A stretch of 34,703 nucleotides of DNA, from the NCBI GenBank assembly GCA_910589315.1, contig CAJUTB010000027.1:1-34703 (forward strand), written 5' to 3'. Positions 24,531 to 31,643 of the stretch are shown piece by piece; the stretch's first letter is position 1, and the number at the start of each line of letters is the position of its first letter. Source of the stretch: an uncultured Oscillibacter sp. (GTDB lineage: Bacteria; Bacillota; Clostridia; Oscillospirales; Oscillospiraceae). A model generated the notes under the pieces. That model ran no database searches and was not told the DNA's origin. It saw only the letters and a program-made list of their open reading frames with translations. A program made the translations under genes and the position numbers.

Positions 24531-25919
24531 TTGGCAGGATACAACGATTCCGCAGCGCGCCGCCGTCCGCCGAACCAGCGGAAGCCGTCGCGCAATCCGC
24601 CTCAGCGGAAACCGGCGCATAAGCCGCCTCCGCCGCAGCGCAGGCCGTCGCCCTCCAAAAGCAGCGCGCGCAGCGGCTATGCGCCGCCCTACGCGCCGCC
24701 CAGGAACCCGCCGAGGCCCCGCCGCCGCCCCATGACGCGGGAGGAGGCTCTGGCCCGTCAGGAACGCCGCCAGCACCGTTTAATGCTGGAGGAGGAGAGC
24801 CGGGAACGGGCCAAAGGGCCAATCGATCTGCCCTTCTGCCTGCTGGTGTTTCTGCTGACGGCGATTGGACTGGTGATGATGCTGTCCGCAAGTTTCCCCT
24901 CTGCGTACTACGAGGAGCAAAACCCGCTGTACTATTTCAAGCGGCAGGCGGTTTTTGTGGTTATGGGAATTGCAGGAATGTTCTTCATCGGCAAGATCAA
25001 CTACCAGCGGTTCCGCGGCGCGGCAAAGCCGCTGCTGTATGTGTCCCTGGTCATGCTGGTGTTTCTTCTGATTCCGCACAATCCTCTGGCCGTGACCATC
25101 AATAACGCGACCCGCTGGCTTGGTACGATGAGATTCCGTTTCCAGCCGTCGGAAGTTGCCAAAGCGGCCATCGTGATCTATTTTGCCGACAGCATTTCTA
25201 TGAAAAAGGACAAAATGCATACCTTCCGTTACGGCATCCTGCCCTATGCGGTGATGCTGATCGTAACGGCGGGCCTGGTGGGCTATGAGCCGCATCTTTC
25301 CGGCGCACTGTTGATTCTGGGCGCGGGGGCGGCCATAATGCTGGTGGGCGGCATCAATTGGGCGTGGGTGTTCGGCGCGCTGGGCGCGGCGAGCGGAATA
25401 GTATACTTTGTGTTGTTTATAGTTGGATATAATACATCTCGTATTGAATACTGGCGAAATCCCTGGGCCGACGCCCAGGGCAAGGGCTACCAATTGTCCC
25501 AGAGCCTGATTGCGATTGGTTCAGGCGGACTGCTGGGCGTGGGCCTGGGGAAGAGCCGCCAGAAGTTCATGTATCTGCCGGAGGAACATAACGACTTCAT
25601 TTTTGCAATCATCTGCGAGGAGCTGGGCCTGATTGGCGCGGCGATCATCATGCTGCTGTTTGCGGCTTTGATTCTGCGGGGCTATTGGATTGCCCTTCAC
25701 GCCTACGACCGGTTCGGAAGTTTGATGGTCGTCGGCGTGACGACGCTGATGGCGATGCAGACCTTTTTGAATATCGGCGTGGTGTCGGGCCTGCTGCCGA
25801 CAACGGGCATTTCCCTTCCATTTTTCAGTTATGGCGGCACCGCGCTGACCATTCAGCTGGCGGAGATGGGGATTATCCTGTCCGTGTCCAGGCAGATGAA
25901 GCCGCCGAAAAGCGGCTGA
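24531..25919 (+). CDS. ftsW: Septal glycosyltransferase FtsW (SEDS family)
   Basis: FtsW polymerises lipid II into glycan strands together with the class B PBP. From about residue 99 the 462-residue product is a typical SEDS protein with about ten membrane segments, FKRQAVFVVMG, ATRWLGTMRFRFQPSEVAK and, near the C-terminus, TTGISLPFFSYGGT. Residues 1-98 are an unusual cytoplasmic extension packed with Pro and Arg. The TTG at 24531 is chosen because AAAGGAGGGAG lies 6-16 bases upstream; later ATGs at residues 68 and 85 have no ribosome site. SpoVE is a close paralogue; position in the division cluster favours FtsW. Confidence 0.93.
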   Translation: MAGYNDSAARRRPPNQRKPSRNPPQRKPAHKPPPPQRRPSPSKSSARSGYAPPYAPPRNPPRPRRRPMTREEALARQERRQHRLMLEEESRERAKGPIDLPFCLLVFLLTAIGLVMMLSASFPSAYYEEQNPLYYFKRQAVFVVMGIAGMFFIGKINYQRFRGAAKPLLYVSLVMLVFLLIPHNPLAVTINNATRWLGTMRFRFQPSEVAKAAIVIYFADSISMKKDKMHTFRYGILPYAVMLIVTAGLVGYEPHLSGALLILGAGAAIMLVGGINWAWVFGALGAASGIVYFVLFIVGYNTSRIEYWRNPWADAQGKGYQLSQSLIAIGSGGLLGVGLGKSRQKFMYLPEEHNDFIFAIICEELGLIGAAIIMLLFAALILRGYWIALHAYDRFGSLMVVGVTTLMAMQTFLNIGVVSGLLPTTGISLPFFSYGGTALTIQLAEMGIILSVSRQMKPPKSG

Positions 25920-25949
25920 GGAATTCCCTTACATTTGGAGAGAGGGGTG

Positions 25950-25964
25950 ATGACAAAACGTTGA
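25950..25964 (+). promoter_or_regulatory. Four-codon leader ORF overlapping the murG start
   Basis: ATG ACA AAA CGT TGA, with GGAG (25937-25940) at the ideal 9-base distance. Its stop overlaps the TTG start of murG (TTGA). The best ribosome site before murG thus serves this mini-ORF; murG would be read by re-initiation, or an indel has displaced its original ATG. Confidence 0.5.
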
Positions 25965-27103
25965 ACGCGGAGAGGAAGATACAAAGGGTAATCTTCACCT
26001 GCGGCGGGACGGCGGGCCATGTAAATCCCGCCATTGCCCTGGCCCAGCTTTTGCGGGAGAAAAACCCGGAGACGGAGATTTTGTTCGTCGGCGCGGAGCG
26101 GGGCTTGGAAAAGGACCTGATTCCCAAAGCGGGATATGATTTCCGCACCGTCCATATTTCCAGCTTTCACCGTTCCTTCAAGCCCCGGGAGCTGAAACAC
26201 AATCTGGTTTCCGCCGGCAACCTCCTGCGCGCCCCCGGAGAGGCCCGGGCCATCCTGAAGGCGTTCCGGCCCAATGTGGTGATCGGCACCGGCGGCTATG
26301 CCAGTTACCCGCTGGTAAAGGCCGCCGCAAAGGCGAAGATTCCCACGGCGGTGCATGAATCCAACATCGTCCCTGGTCTGACGACGGAAATGCTGGAACC
26401 TTATGCAGACCGGGTGATGGTGGGGTTTGAAGCCTGCCGGAAGCACTACCGGCATCCGAACAAAGTGACCGTCACCGGCACGCCGGTCCGGGGGGATTTC
26501 TTTGAACGCACCAAGGCGGAGGCCAAGCGGGAGCTGGGGCTGGACGACGGCCGCCCTTTGATTGTCTCTTTCTGGGGCTCTCTGGGCGCGGCGGGTATGA
26601 ACCGTCAGATGGCGGATTTCCTCGCTCTGGAAGCGGCCAGGGAACCCTTCCACCACATCCACGGAGCCGGGAAGCGCGATTACCCCCTAATGCTGGAGCT
26701 GCTGCGGGAAAAAGGCGTGAACCTGGAAGAACATCCGGCCCTTCAGCTGCGGGAATACATCTACGATATGGCTCCGGTCATGCGGGCGGCGGACCTGGTG
26801 ATCAGCCGGGCGGGGGCCTCCACCATCAGCGAACTGACGGCCCTGGGCGTTCCGGCGTTGATGGTGCCGTCCCCCTATGTAACCAACAACCACCAGGAAA
26901 AAAACGCCCGCGCTCTGGAAGAAGCCGGCGGCGCGGCGGTGGCGCTGGAACCGGATTGCTCCGGACAGACGCTGTTTCAAGCGGCGTCCGGCATTCTCCG
27001 CGACACGGCCCGCCGGGAGGCGATGGAAACGGCCATGTCCGCCCTGGGGGTCCGGAATGCGGCGGAGCGGATCTATCAGACCGTTTTGGAAATCCTCGGG
27101 TAA
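25961..27103 (+). CDS. murG: UDP-GlcNAc : lipid I GlcNAc transferase MurG
   Basis: MurG adds GlcNAc to lipid I, making lipid II, at the inner membrane face. The 380-residue product has the N-terminal GGTAGHVNP loop (15-23), GTGGYASYP, AVHESN, TGTPVR and, in the C-terminal domain, ISRAGASTISELTALGVPA with NHQEKNA, all family blocks. Start choice is uncertain: TTG 25961 is the only in-frame start before the conserved RVIFTCGG segment, and it is overlapped by the leader ORF at 25950-25964. Order ftsW-murG-murA fits the cluster. Confidence 0.95.
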   Translation: MNAERKIQRVIFTCGGTAGHVNPAIALAQLLREKNPETEILFVGAERGLEKDLIPKAGYDFRTVHISSFHRSFKPRELKHNLVSAGNLLRAPGEARAILKAFRPNVVIGTGGYASYPLVKAAAKAKIPTAVHESNIVPGLTTEMLEPYADRVMVGFEACRKHYRHPNKVTVTGTPVRGDFFERTKAEAKRELGLDDGRPLIVSFWGSLGAAGMNRQMADFLALEAAREPFHHIHGAGKRDYPLMLELLREKGVNLEEHPALQLREYIYDMAPVMRAADLVISRAGASTISELTALGVPALMVPSPYVTNNHQEKNARALEEAGGAAVALEPDCSGQTLFQAASGILRDTARREAMETAMSALGVRNAAERIYQTVLEILG

Positions 27104-27168
27104 CGAAAAAAACCTTTTGCCCATAGGATGGAGCGTCAAACCCATTCTTGGAGCGGAGGGAAACGGAT

Positions 27169-28422
27169 ATGAGCCAGCTTTTGGTAAGAGGCGGCGGCCG
27201 GTTAAAGGGCGAAGTTGCCATACAAGGGGCGAAAAACAGCGTGCTGCCGATTTTGGCGGCTACGCTGCTGACGGCGGACGAAGTGGAGCTGCGGGGCTGT
27301 CCCCGCCTGCGGGACGTGGACGCGTCGGTGAGGATTCTGCGGTCCCTGGGCTGCAAGGCCCGCTGGGAGGGCGGAAATCTTCTGGTAAATACCGGAGGGT
27401 TGAATGCTTGGGGCATTTCTGATATACTGATGCGGGAAATGCGGTCCTCTGCGATTTTTCTGGGGGCGATTCTCGCCCGCTGCGGACAGGCGGAATTGAG
27501 CTATCCCGGCGGCTGCGAGCTGGGTCCCCGGCCCATTGATCTCCATTTGTCCGGCCTGCGGGCCTTGGGGGCCGAAATCAACGACGCAGGCGGCGTGCTG
27601 CACTGCAAGGCCCCGGAATTGAAGGGGCGGGAAGTGGTATTAAGCCTGCCGTCCGTTGGGGCGACGGAAAATCTGATGCTGGCCGCCTGCGGCGGCTCCG
27701 GAACAACCACCATCGCCAATGCCGCCCGGGAACCGGAGATCGTGGATTTGCAGAATTTTCTGCGGGCCTGCGGGGCGAAGGTGGACGGCGCAGGCAGCTC
27801 CACCGTGACGGTGGAGGGAAAGCGACCCCTTCACGGTTGTACCTATCCGGTTATGCCGGACCGCATTGCAGCGGCTACTTACTTATGCGCGGCGGCCTCC
27901 GCCGGAGGCGAAATCTTTCTGCGGGGCGCACGGGAGGAGCATCTGGCAACCGTAACCGCCGTGCTGCGGGAGGCGGGCTGTTCCATCCTGGCGGATGGGG
28001 CGGGCATCGCCTGTACCTGTCAGGGTGGGCTTCAAGCCGTGCATCCGGTGCGGACGGCCCCCTATCCCGGTTTTCCCACAGATGCCCAAGCCGTTTTAAT
28101 GGCTGCGCTGCTGCGGAGCCGGGGGGCGACGGTGTTTGAGGAGAATATTTTTGAAAACCGCTACCGCCATGTGGACGAATTGACCCGCATGGGCGCAAAC
28201 GTCCGGGTTTCGGGCCGCGTGGCGGTGGTGACAGGCGTGGAGACCCTCCACGGCGCGCCGGTCTATTGTACCGACCTGCGTGGCGGCGCGGCATTGTGCG
28301 TGGCGGCTCTGGCGGCCGAGGGGGAAACCCGCGTCTGTGAGACGAGCCATATCGACCGGGGCTATGAGGACCTGGCCCGAGACCTGCGGGCCTTGGGGGC
28401 GGATATCGCCAAGACGGAGTAA
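27169..28422 (+). CDS. murA: UDP-GlcNAc 1-carboxyvinyltransferase MurA
   Basis: MurA transfers enolpyruvate from phosphoenolpyruvate to UDP-GlcNAc, the first committed step of peptidoglycan synthesis. The 417-residue product is of standard length. K22 lies in GAKNSVLP and the catalytic cysteine C116 in PGGCELGPRP; since Cys rather than Asp is present, the enzyme should be of the fosfomycin-sensitive type. Start 27169 follows GGAGGG (27155-27160); the ATG at 27148 is not supported. It lies 65 bases after murG and 22 before ftsQ. Confidence 0.95.
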   Translation: MSQLLVRGGGRLKGEVAIQGAKNSVLPILAATLLTADEVELRGCPRLRDVDASVRILRSLGCKARWEGGNLLVNTGGLNAWGISDILMREMRSSAIFLGAILARCGQAELSYPGGCELGPRPIDLHLSGLRALGAEINDAGGVLHCKAPELKGREVVLSLPSVGATENLMLAACGGSGTTTIANAAREPEIVDLQNFLRACGAKVDGAGSSTVTVEGKRPLHGCTYPVMPDRIAAATYLCAAASAGGEIFLRGAREEHLATVTAVLREAGCSILADGAGIACTCQGGLQAVHPVRTAPYPGFPTDAQAVLMAALLRSRGATVFEENIFENRYRHVDELTRMGANVRVSGRVAVVTGVETLHGAPVYCTDLRGGAALCVAALAAEGETRVCETSHIDRGYEDLARDLRALGADIAKTE

Positions 28423-28444
28423 ACAGAGAACTGGAGCGGAGGCC

Positions 28445-29209
28445 ATGGCAAAACGCAGACATTCCAAAAGGCGCAGAAGGGGAGGCTTCTTTTATAAGCT
28501 GCTGTCCGTCCTGGTGATCTGCGGAGCCATTCTTTTGGCGGTGACGCTGTTTTTCCGGGTCAATACCATTGAGGTCTCGGGCCAGCAGCGGTACAGCGCG
28601 GAGGAAATCCGGGAGGCCAGCGGGGTCGCGGCGGGCGATAACCTCTATTTGCTGAACAAATACGACGTGGCAAACCGCATTGTGCAGGCTCTGCCTTATA
28701 TCGAGAGCATTCACCCTTACCGCAAACTGCCGGATACCTTGGTGATCGAGGTGAAGGAGTGCGGAAAGCCGATGGCGGTGATACAGGACGAGGGGGCCTG
28801 GCTGGTCAGCGCACAGGGTAAAATTGTTGCGCGGATTACCGAGGCGGAGGCGGCGGAGTACGGCGTGATTTCCGGCTGCGAGCTGCTGGCCCCGTCCGTG
28901 GGCACTCCCATTGCCCTGGCGACGGAGTACGTCTCCCAGCAGACCAGTTTGATCCAGCTGCTGACGGCGTTGGAAGACGCCGGACTGACGGAGGAGGTGC
29001 GGGGCGTCCGCCTGGACGACCTTTCCTACCTGCAAATGGATTATACCGACCGTTTTACCGTGCGGATTGCCTACGGCGCAGATTACGCCTGGGAGCTGCA
29101 ACGGCTGATAAAATCCTTGGAGAAGGACGTTATTCAAAGCAATATGACCGGCGTTTTTGATCTTCAGCTGGATACGGAGCGGGTGTATTTTATTCCGGAC
29201 CTGCGGTAA
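28445..29209 (+). CDS. ftsQ: Cell-division protein FtsQ/DivIB
   Basis: FtsQ/DivIB links early and late division proteins from the outer face of the membrane. The 254-residue product has a strongly basic N-terminus (RRHSKRRRRGG), one membrane helix (about 17-38), a POTRA domain (about 40-108, starting NTIEVSGQQRYSAEEIREAS) and a beta domain. GGAG (28433-28436) precedes the ATG by 8 bases. The longer open frame upstream overlaps murA and is not used. It is followed by the ftsZ promoter region; ftsA, often found here, is missing. Confidence 0.92.
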   Translation: MAKRRHSKRRRRGGFFYKLLSVLVICGAILLAVTLFFRVNTIEVSGQQRYSAEEIREASGVAAGDNLYLLNKYDVANRIVQALPYIESIHPYRKLPDTLVIEVKECGKPMAVIQDEGAWLVSAQGKIVARITEAEAAEYGVISGCELLAPSVGTPIALATEYVSQQTSLIQLLTALEDAGLTEEVRGVRLDDLSYLQMDYTDRFTVRIAYGADYAWELQRLIKSLEKDVIQSNMTGVFDLQLDTERVYFIPDLR

Positions 29210-29276
29210 AAGCGGGAGAGATTGGGCGTGTGGACTTGTTTTTTTGAGAAATTTGGTCGAAATGCCAATGGAGCAC

Positions 29277-29305
29277 TTGACCGGAAGGAAAAAGTAGCTT
29301 ACAAT
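29277..29305 (+). promoter_or_regulatory. Sigma-A promoter of ftsZ
   Basis: TTGACC (29277-29282), 17 bases, TACAAT (29300-29305). It gives ftsZ a transcript separate from the upstream cluster, with a leader of about 80 bases. Confidence 0.82.
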
Positions 29306-29312
29306 AGAATCG

Positions 29313-29333
29313 ATACAAATTTCTTATTTGTAT
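29313..29333. promoter_or_regulatory. Inverted repeat at the ftsZ transcription start
   Basis: ATACAAAT-TTCTT-ATTTGTAT: perfect 8-base arms immediately downstream of the -10 box. A second, 7-bp hairpin with a short T tail (29347-29368) follows in the leader. The first may be an operator, the second an attenuator; both are inference. Confidence 0.5.
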
Positions 29334-29392
29334 AGAGCGTGGAGTTAAAGAGGCGATTTCCTCTTTTTCACAAATGATCAGGAGGCAGCAGA

Positions 29393-30514
29393 ATGGTAAT
29401 TGGCTTGGAAACCGGTCCTGATACCGTTGTAAATATCAAAGTCATCGGCGTGGGCGGCGCCGGAAACAACGTGGTAAACCGCATGATCCACTCTGGAACC
29501 AAGGGCGTGGACTTCATTGCGATCAACACGGATAAGCAGGCGTTGAATATGTCCAGCGCGACTTATAAGATTCAGATCGGCGAAAAGCTGACCCATGGAC
29601 AGGGCGCGGGGTCGAATCCTGAGGTGGGCCGGAAGTCCGCCGAGGAGAGCCGCAACCAGATTGCCAAGGCTCTGGAGGAAACCGACATGGTGTTCATCAC
29701 CGCCGGCATGGGCGGCGGCACCGGCACCGGCGCGGCCCCGATTGTGGCGGAGATCGCCAAGGAGATGGATGTTCTGACAGTAGCGGTGGTGACGAAGCCC
29801 TTCGGCTTTGAGGGTCGCCGCCGGATGCAGCAGGCCGAGGCGGGGATTGAGGAGCTGCGGACGAAGGTGGACTCTCTGGTGATTATCCCCAACGAGCGGC
29901 TGAAATACGCCACGGATCAGAAGATCACGTTTGCAAATGCGTTTGAGATTGCCGACGACATTCTGCGCCAGGCGGTGCAGTCCATTTCCGACTTGATTCG
30001 GGATACCGGGTTTATTAACCTGGACTTCGCGGACGTGACGGCGATCATGAAGGACGCCGGCATGGCGCACATGGGCGTGGGCCGGGCCGCGGGCAAGGGC
30101 AAAACCGAGGAAGCCGCCCGTATGGCGATTTCCAGCCCGCTGCTGGAAACGTCCATCGAGGGCGCAAAGGGCGTACTGCTGAATTTCACGATTCCAATGG
30201 ATATTGCGCTGGACGAAGTGGAGCAGGCGGCCGATCTGGTACGGGATTCCGTGCATCCGGATGCGAATACGATTTTCGGCGCGATTTTCGACGAGACGCT
30301 GGACGACGAGGTCCGCGTGACGGTGATTGCCACCGGGTTCGACAAGGAGCCGGGGCAGCTTTTGAAAATGACGGAAACCGTCGAAGCCCGGCCCGAGCCG
30401 GTGATTACCTCGGCGGAGCCGGTGCCGCTGAAGGAGGAGGACGTACCAAAGCCGGATGTGCCGGAGGACGATCCCTTCGAGGATATTTTCAAGATTTTTA
30501 ATAAGCGGGATTGA
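29393..30514 (+). CDS. ftsZ: Cell-division GTPase FtsZ
   Basis: FtsZ is the tubulin-like GTPase that forms the division ring. The 373-residue product has the GTP-binding GVGGAGNNVVN (19-29), the tubulin signature GGGTGTG (107-113), NLDFADV with the T7-loop acids and a variable linker, then the C-terminal peptide DDPFEDIFKIFNKRD that binds membrane-anchoring partners. All catalytic residues are present. AGGAGG precedes the ATG. As ftsA is not in this cluster, the anchor may be SepF or an FtsA elsewhere. Confidence 0.98.
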   Translation: MVIGLETGPDTVVNIKVIGVGGAGNNVVNRMIHSGTKGVDFIAINTDKQALNMSSATYKIQIGEKLTHGQGAGSNPEVGRKSAEESRNQIAKALEETDMVFITAGMGGGTGTGAAPIVAEIAKEMDVLTVAVVTKPFGFEGRRRMQQAEAGIEELRTKVDSLVIIPNERLKYATDQKITFANAFEIADDILRQAVQSISDLIRDTGFINLDFADVTAIMKDAGMAHMGVGRAAGKGKTEEAARMAISSPLLETSIEGAKGVLLNFTIPMDIALDEVEQAADLVRDSVHPDANTIFGAIFDETLDDEVRVTVIATGFDKEPGQLLKMTETVEARPEPVITSAEPVPLKEEDVPKPDVPEDDPFEDIFKIFNKRD

Positions 30515-30534
30515 AATCCTGGTTGAAAAATGTG

Positions 30535-30574
30535 CCTTTAGCGGATGGTAGTTCCATCCGCTAAAGGTTGTTTT
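30535..30574. terminator. Bidirectional terminator, ftsZ and SSB gene
   Basis: A 14-bp perfect stem (30535-30548 with 30554-30567), 5-base loop; TTGTTTT follows on the plus strand and ATTTTTC on the minus strand a few bases after the stem. Confidence 0.88.
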
Positions 30575-30577
30575 CGC

Positions 30578-31177
30578 TTAGGGGTCTGCGTCCAGGAGCC
30601 GCATCATGGAGACCTCGTAGGCGGTCCGTTCTTCGCTTTCGCCGGAGTCCAGGACTTTATGATATGTACGGCTTTGCACCCGGCCTTCCAGGGATACGGG
30701 GTCTCCGACGTGGAGGCGGCTGGCCCGGACGGCCAGTTGTCCCCAGGCGATAACAGGCAGGTAGTCCGCCCGGCCGTACCGGCGCGGAGTGGCCAGCATC
30801 AGGTCACAGATGCTGCGGCCCAAGGGCGTGCGGCGGAAGATGGGTTCTTTGCAGAGCGCGCCTGTGAGCGTGATTTGGTTGCAGAGTTCGTCCAGGGCGG
30901 GCTGGATATCCTGGGCGTAGACGGTCAGAACCAGCTTATTGCCGACGCCGCTGCGGTTGTTGAAGGAGCGTAGCTGTCCCTGAATGCGAAGGCCGCTTTC
31001 CGGTTCCACCTGGATTACCTGTGCGCCGGACACCAGCACGGGTAATACGTCCACTTGACCCGACAGCCGGGGAACCTGAAGGGGAAAGCGGTAAAATTGC
31101 GTGCCGTGATTTTCGTGGGACCACTCCGGCGCACCCAACGCCTGCCCCTCCAACAGCACCTCGTTTCTCGTCGTCAT
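30578..31177 (-). CDS. Single-stranded-DNA-binding-like protein with two OB folds
   Basis: The 199-residue product reads as two SSB/PriB-like OB domains in a row: about 3-92 (NEVLLEGQALGAPEW...RIQGQLRSFNN...LTVYAQDI) and about 96-199 (NQITLTGALCKEPIFRRTP...RYGRADYLPVIAWG...SLEGRVQSRTYHK). The second is the clearer match to SSB. There is no acidic C-terminal tail of the kind through which housekeeping SSB recruits partners, so it is probably an accessory ssDNA-binding protein. Start: GAGAGGTGG a few bases before the ATG at 31177. It converges on ftsZ; similar proteins sit near the dcw cluster in related Clostridia, as far as I recall. Confidence 0.75.
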   Translation of the reverse strand: MTTRNEVLLEGQALGAPEWSHENHGTQFYRFPLQVPRLSGQVDVLPVLVSGAQVIQVEPESGLRIQGQLRSFNNRSGVGNKLVLTVYAQDIQPALDELCNQITLTGALCKEPIFRRTPLGRSICDLMLATPRRYGRADYLPVIAWGQLAVRASRLHVGDPVSLEGRVQSRTYHKVLDSGESEERTAYEVSMMRLLDADP

Positions 31178-31255
31178 CGTTGTCCACCTCTCGCTTGTGA
31201 TGGACTATCTTATGTTGATATCTTGGCAGATATGCCAGGTTTTTTGTCCCCCAAT

Positions 31256-31400
31256 TTCTTTTCTCTGGCGAGAGAAAAGACTGCGCCCGCAGGCGCGTGT
31301 CGGAGGCCAACCGCCGCGTCGCGGCGGCTCTTGGGCCGTAGGCAAACGGGCCGTTCACGGTCCAAAAGAAAAGAGCGTTTTAAGAGCCTGGTGGAAAACT
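31256..31400. repeat. Palindrome-rich noncoding stretch
   Basis: The 466-base gap 31178-31643 has no credible gene. It contains a 9-bp perfect hairpin (31258-31266 with 31271-31279), GCGCC/GGCGC, a perfect 17-base palindrome CCGCCGCG-T-CGCGGCGG (about 31311-31327), and further GGCC-centred repeats. The A/G-rich sequence at both ends resembles short intergenic elements I recall scattered in Oscillospiraceae genomes; copy number cannot be tested here. Confidence 0.45.
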
Positions 31401-31550
31401 TTAGATGGTTGGAACCCAAACGAGAAGTCCAAATCGACTTGGCTCTGCGCCTAACCCCGCTGCCGCTGCATGGATGGTTGTGAGAGGTGTGTGGGGGCTT
31501 TTCTGTTTTGTGTTCTATTTCTTAATCTCTGGGAGATCTTTGTGAGCGGA

Positions 31551-31581
31551 TAAAAGCGGCACAGCCAATTGGCTGTGCCGC
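31551..31581 (-). terminator. Terminator of the TrpB2 gene
   Basis: On the minus strand a perfect 11-bp stem (31571-31581 with 31556-31566) around AATT, followed by TTTTA (31555-31551). Confidence 0.82.
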
Positions 31582-31589
31582 GGTTAAAC

Positions 31590-31641
31590 GGGGTCCAGGG
31601 GGGCTTGGCCTCCCTGGTGGGGTTTGGGGCAAAGCCCCAAG
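31590..31641. repeat. Probable dispersed intergenic repeat after trpB
   Basis: Two GC-rich hairpins side by side: CCAGGG/CCCTGG around 31595-31616 and TTGGGGC/GCCCCAA at 31624-31640. The string GGGTCCAGGGGGGCTTGG and the GGGGCAAAGCCCC end belong to a sequence type I recall as repeated between genes in many gut Clostridia. It begins directly after the trpB stop codon. Confidence 0.5.
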
Positions 31642-31643
31642 GC

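Noticed and set aside
31055..31483. Possible 142-residue gene in the SSB-trpB spacer
   Set aside because: No ribosome site, composition follows the palindromes, and part of it overlaps the SSB gene.
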